A DNA stretch of 64,000 nucleotides from Rhodospirillaceae bacterium (GCA_002709955.1 PAQY01000008.1:30472-94471); one strand, 5' to 3'; shown: positions 7,531-17,040, counted from the first letter of the stretch. The notes: generated by a model not told the origin, from the letters alone. Program-made: numbers and translations.

Positions 7531-9717
7531 ATGGCAGAACCGATCAAGACCAAATACCGCGTCGGAGGAATGGACTGCGCGGCATGTGCGAGCAAGATCG
7601 AGACTGCGGTAAGCCGGATCCCGGGCGTTTCCGAAGTCGGTGCCAGCTATACCGCCGGCACGTTGAACGTGATCCATGACGCGGTTCAGTTCAGCGCCAT
7701 CCAAAGCGCCGTCAAATCGCTGGGCTACAGCATCTCGCTGGACGGTCCCGCACCGCGGGCAGGGGTCGATGAGACCCTTGATCATGGCCGCGAGCACGGT
7801 GCTGGTCACCTCGATCTCGGCGACGGCCCTTGGTGGAGGACACGCAAGGCGATACTTACCCTGGCCTGCGGCCTTGCGCTGATCGTGGCCTATCTGGCCG
7901 GACGGCTTGTGCCCGATACCGGTCATTTCGCATTCCTGGCAGCGCTGCTCGTCGGCTTGATACCGATCGGGCGGCGTGCACTGGCCGGCGCCATGGCTGG
8001 TACGCCGTTCTCCATCGAATCCCTGATGACCATTGCCGCCACCGGAGCTGTCATCATCGGCGCGACCGAGGAAGCGGCGACGGTGGTCTTGCTGTTCCTT
8101 GTCGGTGAACTGCTCGAAGGTGTGGCCGCGGGCCGCGCCCGCGCCAGCATCAAGGGGCTGGCCGATCTGGTGCCCAAAACGGCGCTCCTCGTCGAAGGCG
8201 ATCAGACCCGTGAAGTACCGGCAGCAGGCCTCGCAGTGAACGCGATCGTCATGGTGCGTCCCGGAGACCGGATCCCTGCCGATGGCGACATCGTCGAAGG
8301 GCACAGCGCGATCGACGAATCCCCTGTCACCGGTGAGAGCGTGGCCAAATCCAAGCAGGTGGGCGATCAGGTGTTCGCAGGCACGATCAATACCGATGCC
8401 GTCCTCAAGGTGCGGGTCACGGCGAGCGCGAGCGACAATACCATCGCGCGGGTCGTGCGGCTGGTCGAGGAAGCCCAGGAGAGCAAGGCGCCGACAGCCC
8501 GTTTCATAGATCGTTTCTCGACCTACTACACACCCGGCGTGCTCGTCGTCAGTGCCCTGGTGGCGATTGTACCTCCTCTCCTGTTCGGGCAGGCGTGGAG
8601 CGAATGGGTCTACAAGGGCCTCGCGATCCTGCTGATCGGGTGCCCATGTGCCCTCGTCATCTCGACGCCGGCCGCAATCGCCGCCGCGTTGTCGGCTGGC
8701 GCGCGCCAGGGCCTGCTCCTCAAGGGCGGCGCGGTGCTCGAACGCCTGCGTTCGATTTCGACGGTCGCGCTCGACAAGACCGGAACACTCACCGAAGGCA
8801 AGCCACAGGTGACAGACATCATTGGGGTCGGCCGTTCGCAGAGCAAAGTGCTGTCGCTTGCGGCTGCGCTCGAGACGGGATCGAGCCATCCGCTGGCAAT
8901 TGCAATTCTTGCCAGGGCACAAACCGACAAGGCGCCGATTCCACCCGCTGCATCAGCCGGGGCCATCGCCGGCAAGGGGGTCTCGGGTAAGGTCGGCGGC
9001 GAGGACGTATTCCTTGCATCGCCCGCGGCTGCAGCGGGACGTGCCATGATCGAGCCGGAACTGCAGGCAGTGATCGACGGGTTCAATGACGACGGCAAGA
9101 CCGTTTCCGTTCTCGTTGTCGGTTCAGAAGTCGCCGGCATACTGGCGATACGCGATGAACCTCGTACCGACGCTCAGGCCGGCCTTCATGCGCTCAAGGC
9201 CGCCGGCGTCGGTGTCGTCATGCTGACCGGCGACAACGCGCGGACCGCTCGGGCAATCGGCGCGAAGCTCGGCATCGAGGTTCGGGCCGGCCTGTTGCCC
9301 GAGGACAAACAGCGCATCGTTCGCGAGTTGCAGTCCGAGGGCAAAGTGGTGGCCAAGGTCGGCGACGGTATCAACGACGCTCCGGCGCTGGCGGCGGCAG
9401 ATATCGGCATCGCCATGGGTGGCGGCGCGGACGTCGCGCTGGAAACCGCCGACGCCGCGGTGCTGCATGCTCGCGTGCTCGACATCGCCGGAATGATCGA
9501 CCTGTCCAAGGCGACCATGGCCAACATTTGGCAGAACATCGCGGTCTCCCTTGGTCTCAAGGCCGCCTTTTTCGTGACCACCATCGTGGGTATAACCGGG
9601 CTCTGGCCGGCCATCCTGGCCGATACCGGTGCAACGGTGCTTGTCACCCTCAACGCGATGCGCCTGTTGGGTTGGGGCGTTCGCCGCCTCCCTACCGCCA
9701 CTGCTGCGGCAACCTAG
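7531..9717 (+). CDS. Heavy-metal translocating P-type ATPase (Cd/Zn/Pb type)
   Basis: HMA GGMDCAACASKIE, CPC (IGCPCALVISTPAAI), DKTGTLTEGKP, GDGINDAPALAAADIGIAMG. Confidence 0.95.
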   Translation: MAEPIKTKYRVGGMDCAACASKIETAVSRIPGVSEVGASYTAGTLNVIHDAVQFSAIQSAVKSLGYSISLDGPAPRAGVDETLDHGREHGAGHLDLGDGPWWRTRKAILTLACGLALIVAYLAGRLVPDTGHFAFLAALLVGLIPIGRRALAGAMAGTPFSIESLMTIAATGAVIIGATEEAATVVLLFLVGELLEGVAAGRARASIKGLADLVPKTALLVEGDQTREVPAAGLAVNAIVMVRPGDRIPADGDIVEGHSAIDESPVTGESVAKSKQVGDQVFAGTINTDAVLKVRVTASASDNTIARVVRLVEEAQESKAPTARFIDRFSTYYTPGVLVVSALVAIVPPLLFGQAWSEWVYKGLAILLIGCPCALVISTPAAIAAALSAGARQGLLLKGGAVLERLRSISTVALDKTGTLTEGKPQVTDIIGVGRSQSKVLSLAAALETGSSHPLAIAILARAQTDKAPIPPAASAGAIAGKGVSGKVGGEDVFLASPAAAAGRAMIEPELQAVIDGFNDDGKTVSVLVVGSEVAGILAIRDEPRTDAQAGLHALKAAGVGVVMLTGDNARTARAIGAKLGIEVRAGLLPEDKQRIVRELQSEGKVVAKVGDGINDAPALAAADIGIAMGGGADVALETADAAVLHARVLDIAGMIDLSKATMANIWQNIAVSLGLKAAFFVTTIVGITGLWPAILADTGATVLVTLNAMRLLGWGVRRLPTATAAAT

Positions 9718-9763
9718 GCATGCTGTGACCGCGCTGATCGAGCCAGCGCGGTCCGCCAGGGCT

Positions 9764-10942
9764 TCAGACTTTGACCAACATGGCCGTGCCGTACATGAAG
9801 GTGACACCAAAGGCGAGCCCGGCCATGACCGGCCATGATAGCAGAGCTGCTGCCCCGCGGCCGTCGGATCTTGCCAGATAGGCGCCGGCTCCGATCGCTA
9901 GCGCCAGCGCCGACCATTGCGGCGCATAGGCGAGACTTCCGATCCACAGGCCCAGGACGGCCGGGCCGCCGGCAAGCAGGGTCAGCGCCGGGAAGGTCCA
10001 CAGCGGCGGGCGCTTCTTCAGCATCGGCGCGGCAATGTCGATACCCTCGGTGATGTTGTGAATGGTGAAGCCCAGCACGAGGAAGGTGCCAAGCCCGGCC
10101 GCCCCGGCGGCGAAGGCGGCGCCGATCGCCAGTCCTTCGCCGAGGTTATGCAGGCCGATCCCGAGAGCGATGAAGGTTGCAAGCGTCAGCCCGGCCGGCG
10201 TGCCGCCACGACGCCCGGCGGCTATGAGCAACAGAAAGCTCGCCGCCGCCGCAAGCGCCACCATGGCTTGCCCCTGGAAGATGGCTGCGGACTCACCGGC
10301 AAGGTCGAAGGCCTCGCCCGCCGCGTCGATCATCAGGAAGGCGAGCAGACCGACCGTCATGGCGAGCAGGAAATTCATGCCGTTGCGGCCGACGCCGCGC
10401 AACGCCGGATAGAACATCAACCCGATGGCCACCGGCACGATCCCGACGATCACCCCCAGGAGTGCCTGGGCGCTCAACATCGACACGCTGCTGACCGGTG
10501 TCGGAACCGCAACGGCGATCTCGTGCTCGAATGTGGCGCCCGTGTTGGTGATGATCTTGAACGCGTGTGCTTCACCGAGAACCCATGGATAGGGCAAACG
10601 GATCCAGGCAGTAGCACCACGGGCGAGCGGACCTGACGGTTCCTGCGCGAACTGCCAGTAGGCATCGTCAACGAGAACCTGGGCGATCGTCATCGGCTCT
10701 GACCCGCCCGCGCGAACGAGGATCTCGATGCCATCCGACGAAAGGACCGTCCTTTCGAAGGTGAGGTTTTCGACGGGTGGCGCGCCGTTGTCGAAGGTTC
10801 GCAAAGGATTGGCGGTGACGAGCCAGGTAATCGCGAGCGCGAGCACGGCGAGCGGGAGGATCAGCCAAGCCAGTGCCACGCGTGAGGGTTGCGGCACGCT
10901 GGGAGCCGCTGTGATCGTCTGGGTTGATGACACGTCGTTCAT
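9764..10942 (-). CDS. ZIP family metal transporter with an extracytoplasmic N-terminal insertion
   Basis: IALGIGLHNLGEGLAIGAAFAAG and LGFTIHNITEGIDIA ZIP motifs; soluble domain between TM1 and the ZIP core. Confidence 0.8.
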   Translation of the reverse strand: MNDVSSTQTITAAPSVPQPSRVALAWLILPLAVLALAITWLVTANPLRTFDNGAPPVENLTFERTVLSSDGIEILVRAGGSEPMTIAQVLVDDAYWQFAQEPSGPLARGATAWIRLPYPWVLGEAHAFKIITNTGATFEHEIAVAVPTPVSSVSMLSAQALLGVIVGIVPVAIGLMFYPALRGVGRNGMNFLLAMTVGLLAFLMIDAAGEAFDLAGESAAIFQGQAMVALAAAASFLLLIAAGRRGGTPAGLTLATFIALGIGLHNLGEGLAIGAAFAAGAAGLGTFLVLGFTIHNITEGIDIAAPMLKKRPPLWTFPALTLLAGGPAVLGLWIGSLAYAPQWSALALAIGAGAYLARSDGRGAAALLSWPVMAGLAFGVTFMYGTAMLVKV

Positions 10943-11925
10943 GCGACCTGCTCCACAACTTCGAACATGCTCATCCAGCCGAGCTCGGCGAACTCCGACT
11001 GGTGGGCATGGAACATGTAAAGACCCGGCTCATGGTCCTTGAACGAGAATTCCAAGATGCCGCGCTGTCCCTGGCACTGCGTGATCAGATCGACCGTCCT
11101 GGAAGTCGGCGTGAGTGTAGTGCCTTGGTCGAAATAGTCGAAAAAGTTCCCGTGCAGATGGAACGAATTGATCGGGTCGAACTCGACCGCGTTGGCGAGA
11201 TAAATGCGCACCGGTTTGTCGCGCAGGATGCGGATCGGCCGCTTCGTATAGGCATGCGCGACGGTGTTGACGGCATAAACCTCGTTTTCGTCGTCGAAGT
11301 TCGTGTCGAAGGCATTCATCACCATGGCGAGTTCCTGCCAGCCGGCATTCTCCGGGGTGCCGAGCAGGCGTGAGCGAGCAACATCGGCATGCTCGGCATG
11401 GCGTGCCGGGTCGGGATCGACAACGAAAAGCCCGTAGAGCCCCTTGTGGATATGCCGTTTCAGCGGCAGCGCGTGACAGTGATAGAAATGGCAGCCGAAC
11501 GGCTTGGCATCGAACTCATAGACGAACTCCTCGCCCGGATTGACCACACCAGCGCCGGGGACACCGTCCATGCGCGCGGAGTGGATGCCGTGAAAATGGA
11601 TCGAATGGGGCTGCGAGTCGTAATTGCGGAAGACGATCTTTCGCCTTTCACCTTCGGTTGCTCTCAGCGCCGGGCCGGGCACCTTGCCATTGTAGGTCCA
11701 GGCCGGAAACATGACGCCGGGCGCGATCTCGATTTCTTTGTCGACGGCTTCCATGACGAAGGTGTGTTGTGTCCGCCCATCGGGAAGATCGGAAACGGTT
11801 CCGGTCTCCCACTCTGTCAGCATCTTCGACGTGTCGAACCCGTTCCGCGTCTCATCGACGTCGCCGACCGTCATCATCGCGCCGTGGCTGGATCCGTGAC
11901 CGGACTGATGGCCCGAACCTGCCAT
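10939..11925 (-). CDS. Two-domain multicopper oxidase (leader separated by a stop codon, see findings)
   Basis: HSIHFHGIH, GCHFYHCHALPLKRHIHKGL, HLHGNFFDYF, GLYMFHAHQSEFAELGWM copper-ligand motifs. Confidence 0.85.
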   Translation of the reverse strand: MAGSGHQSGHGSSHGAMMTVGDVDETRNGFDTSKMLTEWETGTVSDLPDGRTQHTFVMEAVDKEIEIAPGVMFPAWTYNGKVPGPALRATEGERRKIVFRNYDSQPHSIHFHGIHSARMDGVPGAGVVNPGEEFVYEFDAKPFGCHFYHCHALPLKRHIHKGLYGLFVVDPDPARHAEHADVARSRLLGTPENAGWQELAMVMNAFDTNFDDENEVYAVNTVAHAYTKRPIRILRDKPVRIYLANAVEFDPINSFHLHGNFFDYFDQGTTLTPTSRTVDLITQCQGQRGILEFSFKDHEPGLYMFHAHQSEFAELGWMSMFEVVEQVA

Positions 11926-11961
11926 CCCTTGATGCGGCTTGCCGCCGGCATATCCGGGTTA

Positions 11962-12081
11962 ATTGACCTCCTGCGCACTGCCCACCGCGGCGACAGCGGA
12001 CCCGCCTGCGGCCGCAAGGCCCGCTCCCATAACCATACGCCGGCTCAATCGTGTTCGCAGCCAGTCGGAAATCTCGAGCAT
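11962..12081 (-). pseudogene. Detached Tat signal peptide of the multicopper oxidase
   Basis: MLEISDWLRTRLSRRMVMGAGLAAAGGSAVAAVGSAQEVN then TAA (11959-11961), same frame as the MCO ORF. Confidence 0.7.
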
Positions 12082-12264
12082 TCAACGTTCCTGCAATTGA
12101 GAATTATTTGGAATTTTGCAGGAGCTATAATTTGAAGCAACGACTAAGATTATTGAAGCCAAGCCTCGTCGCTGCGCGGACTGCGGACGAAGCTCCGGCT
12201 GGCGTGTCGGAGGTGATGGAAAAGCGGCGTACCGAGAGAAGGCTGGCCGTGTGGCCGCGTGCCG

Positions 12265-12591
12265 TCAGGCGGGACGCGGCCCCCAGATGATGATCGCCGC
12301 ACCAAGGAGACAAACCGTGGCGCCGGTCACGTCCCAACGATCCGGGCGTTGCGCTTCGACTACCCAGAGCCACAAGAGCGACGCGCCAATATAGAAGCCG
12401 CCATAGGCAGCGTAGGCGCGGCCCGCGAAATCGCTGTCGATGCGTGTCAGCAGCCAGGCAAAGAGAGCAAGGCCGGCCATACCGGGAACGAGCCAGAGCG
12501 GCGAGCGGTCCAGACGCAGCCAGGCCCAGAAGGCGAAGCAGCCGGCAATTTCCGCCAGTGCCGCTCCTATGTAGATTGCAAGTGTCGCCAT
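12265..12591 (-). CDS. ynfA: YnfA family (UPF0060) small membrane protein
   Basis: [34 protein letters not shown]...[16 protein letters not shown]...IIIWGPR. Confidence 0.88.
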   Translation of the reverse strand: MATLAIYIGAALAEIAGCFAFWAWLRLDRSPLWLVPGMAGLALFAWLLTRIDSDFAGRAYAAYGGFYIGASLLWLWVVEAQRPDRWDVTGATVCLLGAAIIIWGPRPA

Positions 12592-13004
12592 CACGATGCC
12601 AGCGCCTCCAGTACCGGGCATTCAGGCACCTCCTCGCCGGAGCACTGCGCGGCGGTCCCCGCCAGCACCTTCTCGATCCGCTTGAGGTCGGCGATCTTGG
12701 CACGGACGTCGGCGAGGTGCCGCTCGGTCCGTTCCTTCACCTCGGCGCAGGTCTGCGTGCCGCCATCGACGAGATCGAGCAGGCCTCGGATCCCATAGAT
12801 GGAAAAGCCGAGTTCGCGAGCGCGCAGGATGAAACGCAGCCGCGAGACGTGGGCTTCGTCATAGACGCGATAGCCGGACGCCGTGCGCGGCGGATCGGGC
12901 ATCATGCCTGTCTTCTCGTAATAGCGGATGGTTTCGAGATTGCAGCCCGTGCGCCTCGCCAGTTCGGCGCGTTGCAATGTCTTCCCGGAAACGTGATCGG
13001 TCAT
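12591..13004 (-). CDS. merR: MerR family regulator of the mer operon
   Basis: [41 protein letters not shown]; divergent from merTPFA. Confidence 0.88.
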   Translation of the reverse strand: MTDHVSGKTLQRAELARRTGCNLETIRYYEKTGMMPDPPRTASGYRVYDEAHVSRLRFILRARELGFSIYGIRGLLDLVDGGTQTCAEVKERTERHLADVRAKIADLKRIEKVLAGTAAQCSGEEVPECPVLEALAS

Positions 13005-13017
13005 CTCAAAATACCTC

Positions 13018-13048
13018 TTGAGTCTGTAGTTGCTACAGACTGTAGCTT
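13018..13048 (+). promoter_or_regulatory. mer promoter/operator
   Basis: -35 TTGAGT, 9-bp dyad AGTCTGTAG-TTG-CTACAGACT, 19-bp spacer, -10-like TAGCTT. Confidence 0.75.
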
Positions 13049-13078
13049 GCATTCAATTGAACTTCGAGGGAAAACCGC

Positions 13079-13477
13079 ATGAGCGATATGGAAATTGAAA
13101 CAACAATGCCGGACGCGGCGTTGGAAACCAGCGATCGGCGCAAGGGCTGGTTCGCAACCGGCGGCGTCATCGGCGCAATCCTTGCCTCCACCTGCTGCAT
13201 TGCACCGCTCGTGCTGCTGACACTTGGCATATCCGGCGCGTGGATCGGCAACCTCACCGCGCTTGAGCCCTACAAGCCGATTTTCGCGGGCGTGGCGCTC
13301 GTCTTCATCGGGCTCGGCTTCCGACAGGTCTATTTCAAGGCCAAACCAGCCTGTGAGGACGGCTCCTATTGCGCACGGCCTGAATCCGCTCTCATCACCA
13401 AATCCGCCCTGTGGCTCTCGACGGTACTAGTCGTCCTGGCACTGACCATCAATTGGTGGGCGCCGTTTTTCTATTAA
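13079..13477 (+). CDS. merT: Mercuric ion transporter MerT
   Basis: GGVIGAILASTCCIAPLVLLTLGISGAWIGNLTALEPYKPIF. Confidence 0.93.
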   Translation: MSDMEIETTMPDAALETSDRRKGWFATGGVIGAILASTCCIAPLVLLTLGISGAWIGNLTALEPYKPIFAGVALVFIGLGFRQVYFKAKPACEDGSYCARPESALITKSALWLSTVLVVLALTINWWAPFFY

Positions 13478-13490
13478 GGAGAAGACCCCA

Positions 13491-13826
13491 ATGAAATCGA
13501 AGTTCTTTATTACCGCTGGATTGCTTGTTCTGGGCATATCCGGACTACCTCTCGTCGCCACTATCGCGTCGCCGGTCCTTGTTTCAGCGGCTCAGGCTGC
13601 TTCGAGCGAACAGACCGCCACCTTCGATGTGCCGGGTATGACCTGCGCGCTCTGTCCTGTCACGGTGAGAAAGGCAATGGAAAGCGTTGAGGGTGTTCGG
13701 TTGGTGACGGTCGATTTCGATGCCAGGACGGCAACCGTCGTGTTCGATCCGTCCGAGGCGAGCATCGATTCCATCGCGACCGCCTCGGAGAACGCCGGCT
13801 ATCCGGCACATATCGCCGGAGAATGA
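13491..13826 (+). CDS. merP: Periplasmic mercury-binding protein MerP
   Basis: Signal peptide; VPGMTCALCPVTVRKAMESVEGV. Confidence 0.92.
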   Translation: MKSKFFITAGLLVLGISGLPLVATIASPVLVSAAQAASSEQTATFDVPGMTCALCPVTVRKAMESVEGVRLVTVDFDARTATVVFDPSEASIDSIATASENAGYPAHIAGE

Positions 13827-13830
13827 GCCG

Positions 13831-14061
13831 ATGAGCGATCCGTCCCATGTAAGCCTTGGGTTGATCGGTGGAGCGGTTGCGGTGCTGTGCTGCCTTGTTC
13901 CCCTGTTGCTGGTATCAAGCGGCGGCGTCGTGCTCGCCGCCCTGGCTAGCTATCTCGGCTATGTATGGATCGCTCTCCCCATTCTGGTGGCCGGACTGGC
14001 AGCCTACCTTCTGTTACGGCGCGCAAAGCTCCGCAACAATCGCGCTGAAAGGAGCCACTGA
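13831..14061 (+). CDS. merF: MerF-like mercury transport protein
   Basis: Two-TM 76-aa protein with LCCLVPLLL between merP and merA. Confidence 0.75.
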   Translation: MSDPSHVSLGLIGGAVAVLCCLVPLLLVSSGGVVLAALASYLGYVWIALPILVAGLAAYLLLRRAKLRNNRAERSH

Positions 14062-15485
14062 TGAACGATTGCTGCGCGCCGCGAGCTGACCGCACCTACG
14101 ATCTTGCCGTTATCGGGGCTGGTTCAGCAGGCTTTTCCGCCGCGATCACGGCCGTCGGAGAGGGGGCGAAGGTCGCCCTCATCGGGCACGGCACGATCGG
14201 CGGTACCTGTGTCAATGTCGGCTGTGTACCCTCCAAGACCATGATCCGCGCCGCTGAGGCGGTGCATGGCGCAGGCGCTTCGAGTCGGTTTCCGGGGCTT
14301 GCCGGAGAGGCCCATGTCAGCGATTGGCGCGCACTGGTCGCGGCCAAGGACGATCTGGTCGGGACGCTCAGGCAGAAGAAATATATCGACCTGCTGCCCG
14401 AATACGATGGTGTCGCATATCTGGAAGGCGCCGCACGGCTCAATGGTTCGGGCGTGCTGGTGGACGGAAGTCCGATCAGCACCGGCAAGATCATCATCGC
14501 CACGGGTGCATCGCCGGCGATTCCTTCCATCCCCGGCATGGAGCGCGTTCCTTACCTCACCAGCACCACTGCGCTGGAGCTTAAGGAACAGCCGCGCTCG
14601 CTACTGGTCATCGGGGGCGGCTATATAGGCTGCGAACTGGCGCAGATGTTCGCGCGCCTCGGCACCAGGGTGACGCTGGTCACGCGCTCGCGCCTGTTGC
14701 CTGAGGCGGAACCGGAAATTGCCGAGGCGCTTACCGGCTATCTGGTCGGCGAAGGCATCACTGTACGCGCTGGCCTCAGCTATTCCGGGATCAAAAGCGG
14801 TGACGGCGAAATCGCGTTAAGCGTTGACGTGGATGGTCGAATTGAAACGTTAACCGCCGAAAAGGTTCTTGTGACCACTGGGCGCGTACCTAACACCGCC
14901 GACCTTGGTCTTGTCGAAAGTAGTGTGGAATTGGCCCGCAACGGCGGCGTTGTTGTCGATGACCGTATGCGCACCACCCGCGAGGGTGTCTACGCCGCGG
15001 GTGACGTCACCGGGCGCGACCAGTTCGTCCATATGGCTGCTTATGGCGCCAAGCTCGCCGCGAAGAACGCTTTGAACGGCGACAGCCTCATCTATGACAA
15101 TTCCGCCATGCCTTGGGTGGTGTTCACCGATCCACAGGTGGCTGGAGTCGGCTTTTCGGAGAAACAGGCTCGCGAACGCGGTTTCGAGATCAAGACATCG
15201 GTTGCGCCGCTCGATCAGGTGCCGCGCGCGCTGGCCGCCCGCGATACGCGCGGGCTGATCAAGCTAACGGCCGATGCAAAGTCAGATCGGTTGCTGGGAG
15301 CGCAGATTCTCGCTCCTGAAGGTGCGGACAGCATCCAGACCATAGTGCTGGCGATCAAGTATGGAATGACGACCAAGGAACTGGGTGAGACGATCTTTCC
15401 CTATCTCACCACCGTGGAAGGGCTCAAGCTCGCCGCCCAAGGCTTCGACAAGGACGTCGCAAAGCTCTCCTGCTGCGCGGGATGA
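14061..15485 (+). CDS. merA: Mercuric reductase MerA (no N-terminal HMA domain)
   Basis: GGTCVNVGCVPSK redox motif, FAD/NAD GxGxxG motifs, C-terminal SCCAG vicinal cysteines. Confidence 0.95.
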   Translation: MNDCCAPRADRTYDLAVIGAGSAGFSAAITAVGEGAKVALIGHGTIGGTCVNVGCVPSKTMIRAAEAVHGAGASSRFPGLAGEAHVSDWRALVAAKDDLVGTLRQKKYIDLLPEYDGVAYLEGAARLNGSGVLVDGSPISTGKIIIATGASPAIPSIPGMERVPYLTSTTALELKEQPRSLLVIGGGYIGCELAQMFARLGTRVTLVTRSRLLPEAEPEIAEALTGYLVGEGITVRAGLSYSGIKSGDGEIALSVDVDGRIETLTAEKVLVTTGRVPNTADLGLVESSVELARNGGVVVDDRMRTTREGVYAAGDVTGRDQFVHMAAYGAKLAAKNALNGDSLIYDNSAMPWVVFTDPQVAGVGFSEKQARERGFEIKTSVAPLDQVPRALAARDTRGLIKLTADAKSDRLLGAQILAPEGADSIQTIVLAIKYGMTTKELGETIFPYLTTVEGLKLAAQGFDKDVAKLSCCAG

Positions 15486-15531
15486 CAACATTTGATCCGG
15501 TCAAAACTGTCGTGAACCGCCTCTTCAATTG

Positions 15532-15563
15532 TTGACCCCGTACCAATATACGGAGTCTATTGT
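15532..15563 (+). promoter_or_regulatory. MerR-type promoter/operator upstream of MerR-HMA
   Basis: TTGACC CCGTA-N6-TACGGAG, about 20-bp spacer, TATTGT. Confidence 0.7.
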
Positions 15564-15583
15564 TTATGGGGAGATGAGACAGC

Positions 15584-16258
15584 ATGGCAAGAGCGATGAC
15601 CATAGCCCGCGCCGCCGAACAGGCCGGTGTCGGCGTCGAGACGATCCGGTTTTACGAACGACGAGGATTGATCGAACAGCCATTGCGTCCAAGCGGCGGC
15701 GGCTATCGCCATTATGAACGCGAGACTGTCGAGCGCATCCGCTTCATCCGGCAGGCACAGGAACTCGGATTCTCGTTGTGCGAGATTGCCGAACTCCTGG
15801 CGTTGAAGACGGATCCGAATGCAGACTGTTCTGATGTGCGTATGCAGGCTGTCGCCAAGCGCCAGGATGTGGACGGCAAGATCGCACAATTGGAGGACAT
15901 TCGCTCGGCGCTCGATGTGCTCATCGCCAGATGTCCCGGTGGCGGGGATTTGAGCGCCTGCACGATCATGGACGCGATCAGCGAGCGACCAACGATGAAC
16001 ACTGCGCCTCACCTGGACGATGCGGCATCCAGAACACAATTGGTCAGGACCATCTTCGGGATCGATGGAATGCATTGTGTGGGCTGCGCGCGGACCGTCG
16101 AGGCGCTGCTTGGCGCCGAACCGGGTGTCGGCGAGGCCAGCGTCTCGTTCGAACGCCGGGAAGTTAGCGTCAGTTTTGACAAGGGCATCACGAGCGTCGG
16201 GCGGTTGAGGGAAGCGGCCGCAAAGGCCGGATATCACATCAGCGAAAGCGGGCTATAA
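15584..16258 (+). CDS. MerR family regulator fused to a C-terminal HMA (MerP-like) domain
   Basis: MerR HTH VGVETIRFYERRGLIEQPLRPSGGGYRHY, C-x8-C (CPGGGDLSAC), then FGIDGMHCVGCARTVEALLG. Confidence 0.88.
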   Translation: MARAMTIARAAEQAGVGVETIRFYERRGLIEQPLRPSGGGYRHYERETVERIRFIRQAQELGFSLCEIAELLALKTDPNADCSDVRMQAVAKRQDVDGKIAQLEDIRSALDVLIARCPGGGDLSACTIMDAISERPTMNTAPHLDDAASRTQLVRTIFGIDGMHCVGCARTVEALLGAEPGVGEASVSFERREVSVSFDKGITSVGRLREAAAKAGYHISESGL

Positions 16259-16935
16259 TGGAATTCAGTTTGTTCAATCTTCTCATTCTACCGGCAGGGC
16301 TTGGCCTGTTCGGCTTCATTGAACCCTGCTCAATCGGTTCCAGCCTGATCTTTATCAAATATCTGGAAGGCAAGGAGAGAGCGCAGAAATTCACCGAGAC
16401 GGCGGTTTTCGCGCTCACGCGCGCGCTTTTCATCGGCGCTCTTGGCGTGGCGGCGGTGCTGGTCGGGTCTGCATTTATCGGGTTCCAGCGCGGAGCCTGG
16501 ATCGTGCTCGGTCTTGTTTATGCGGCAATCGGGATTCTCTATCTCATCGGGCGCGCCGGATTTCTCATGCGTTCGATCGGGCCGCGGCTCGCCGGTTTGA
16601 GTGGTGCGCGCGGTTCGGTTGGGCTCGGTCTTATCTTCGGTCTCAACATTCCCGCCTGTGCCGCGCCATTGCTTCTGGTTCTGCTCGGCGTTGCAGGGGC
16701 CGATGGCGCCAGCGGCGACGCGGCTCTGAGTGGGTTCATATCGCTTGGAGTGTTCGGTCTGGCCTTGTCCCTGCCGCTCGTTGCGGCTGTGGCATTCAAA
16801 CCGGCGCGCCGTCTGTTCGACCATCTCGCGGGGCTTTCCGCCAAAATACCGTTCTGGGCAGGGGGGTTGCTCATCGCGCTTGGCCTTTGGTCGATCTGGT
16901 TCGGCCTGTTTTCCGCTGTGCCGGAACTGGCCTGA
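16258..16935 (+). CDS. CcdA/DsbD-like transmembrane protein
   Basis: GFIEPCSIGSSLIFIKYL and GLNIPACAAPLLLVLLG Cys positions; TAATG overlap with the regulator. Confidence 0.75.
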   Translation: MEFSLFNLLILPAGLGLFGFIEPCSIGSSLIFIKYLEGKERAQKFTETAVFALTRALFIGALGVAAVLVGSAFIGFQRGAWIVLGLVYAAIGILYLIGRAGFLMRSIGPRLAGLSGARGSVGLGLIFGLNIPACAAPLLLVLLGVAGADGASGDAALSGFISLGVFGLALSLPLVAAVAFKPARRLFDHLAGLSAKIPFWAGGLLIALGLWSIWFGLFSAVPELA

Positions 16936-16956
16936 CAGTCCGGCAGAAGAAAGCGC

Positions 16957-16988
16957 TTGACTCCGTAGTTTAGTACGGAGGGTAGGCT
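16957..16988 (+). promoter_or_regulatory. Second MerR-type promoter/operator of the same class
   Basis: TTGACT CCGTA-N6-TACGGAG, about 20-bp spacer, TAGGCT. Confidence 0.75.
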
Positions 16989-17040
16989 GGCCCCTGAGAT
17001 CATCCCGCATGGTTGCGGGATCACCGTACCGGAGGCCGCC

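Noticed and set aside
7480-8922. 480-aa minus-strand ORF antisense to the P-type ATPase
   Set aside because: Arg/His/Gly-rich high-GC shadow ORF with no recognisable domain; the plus strand encodes a clear ATPase
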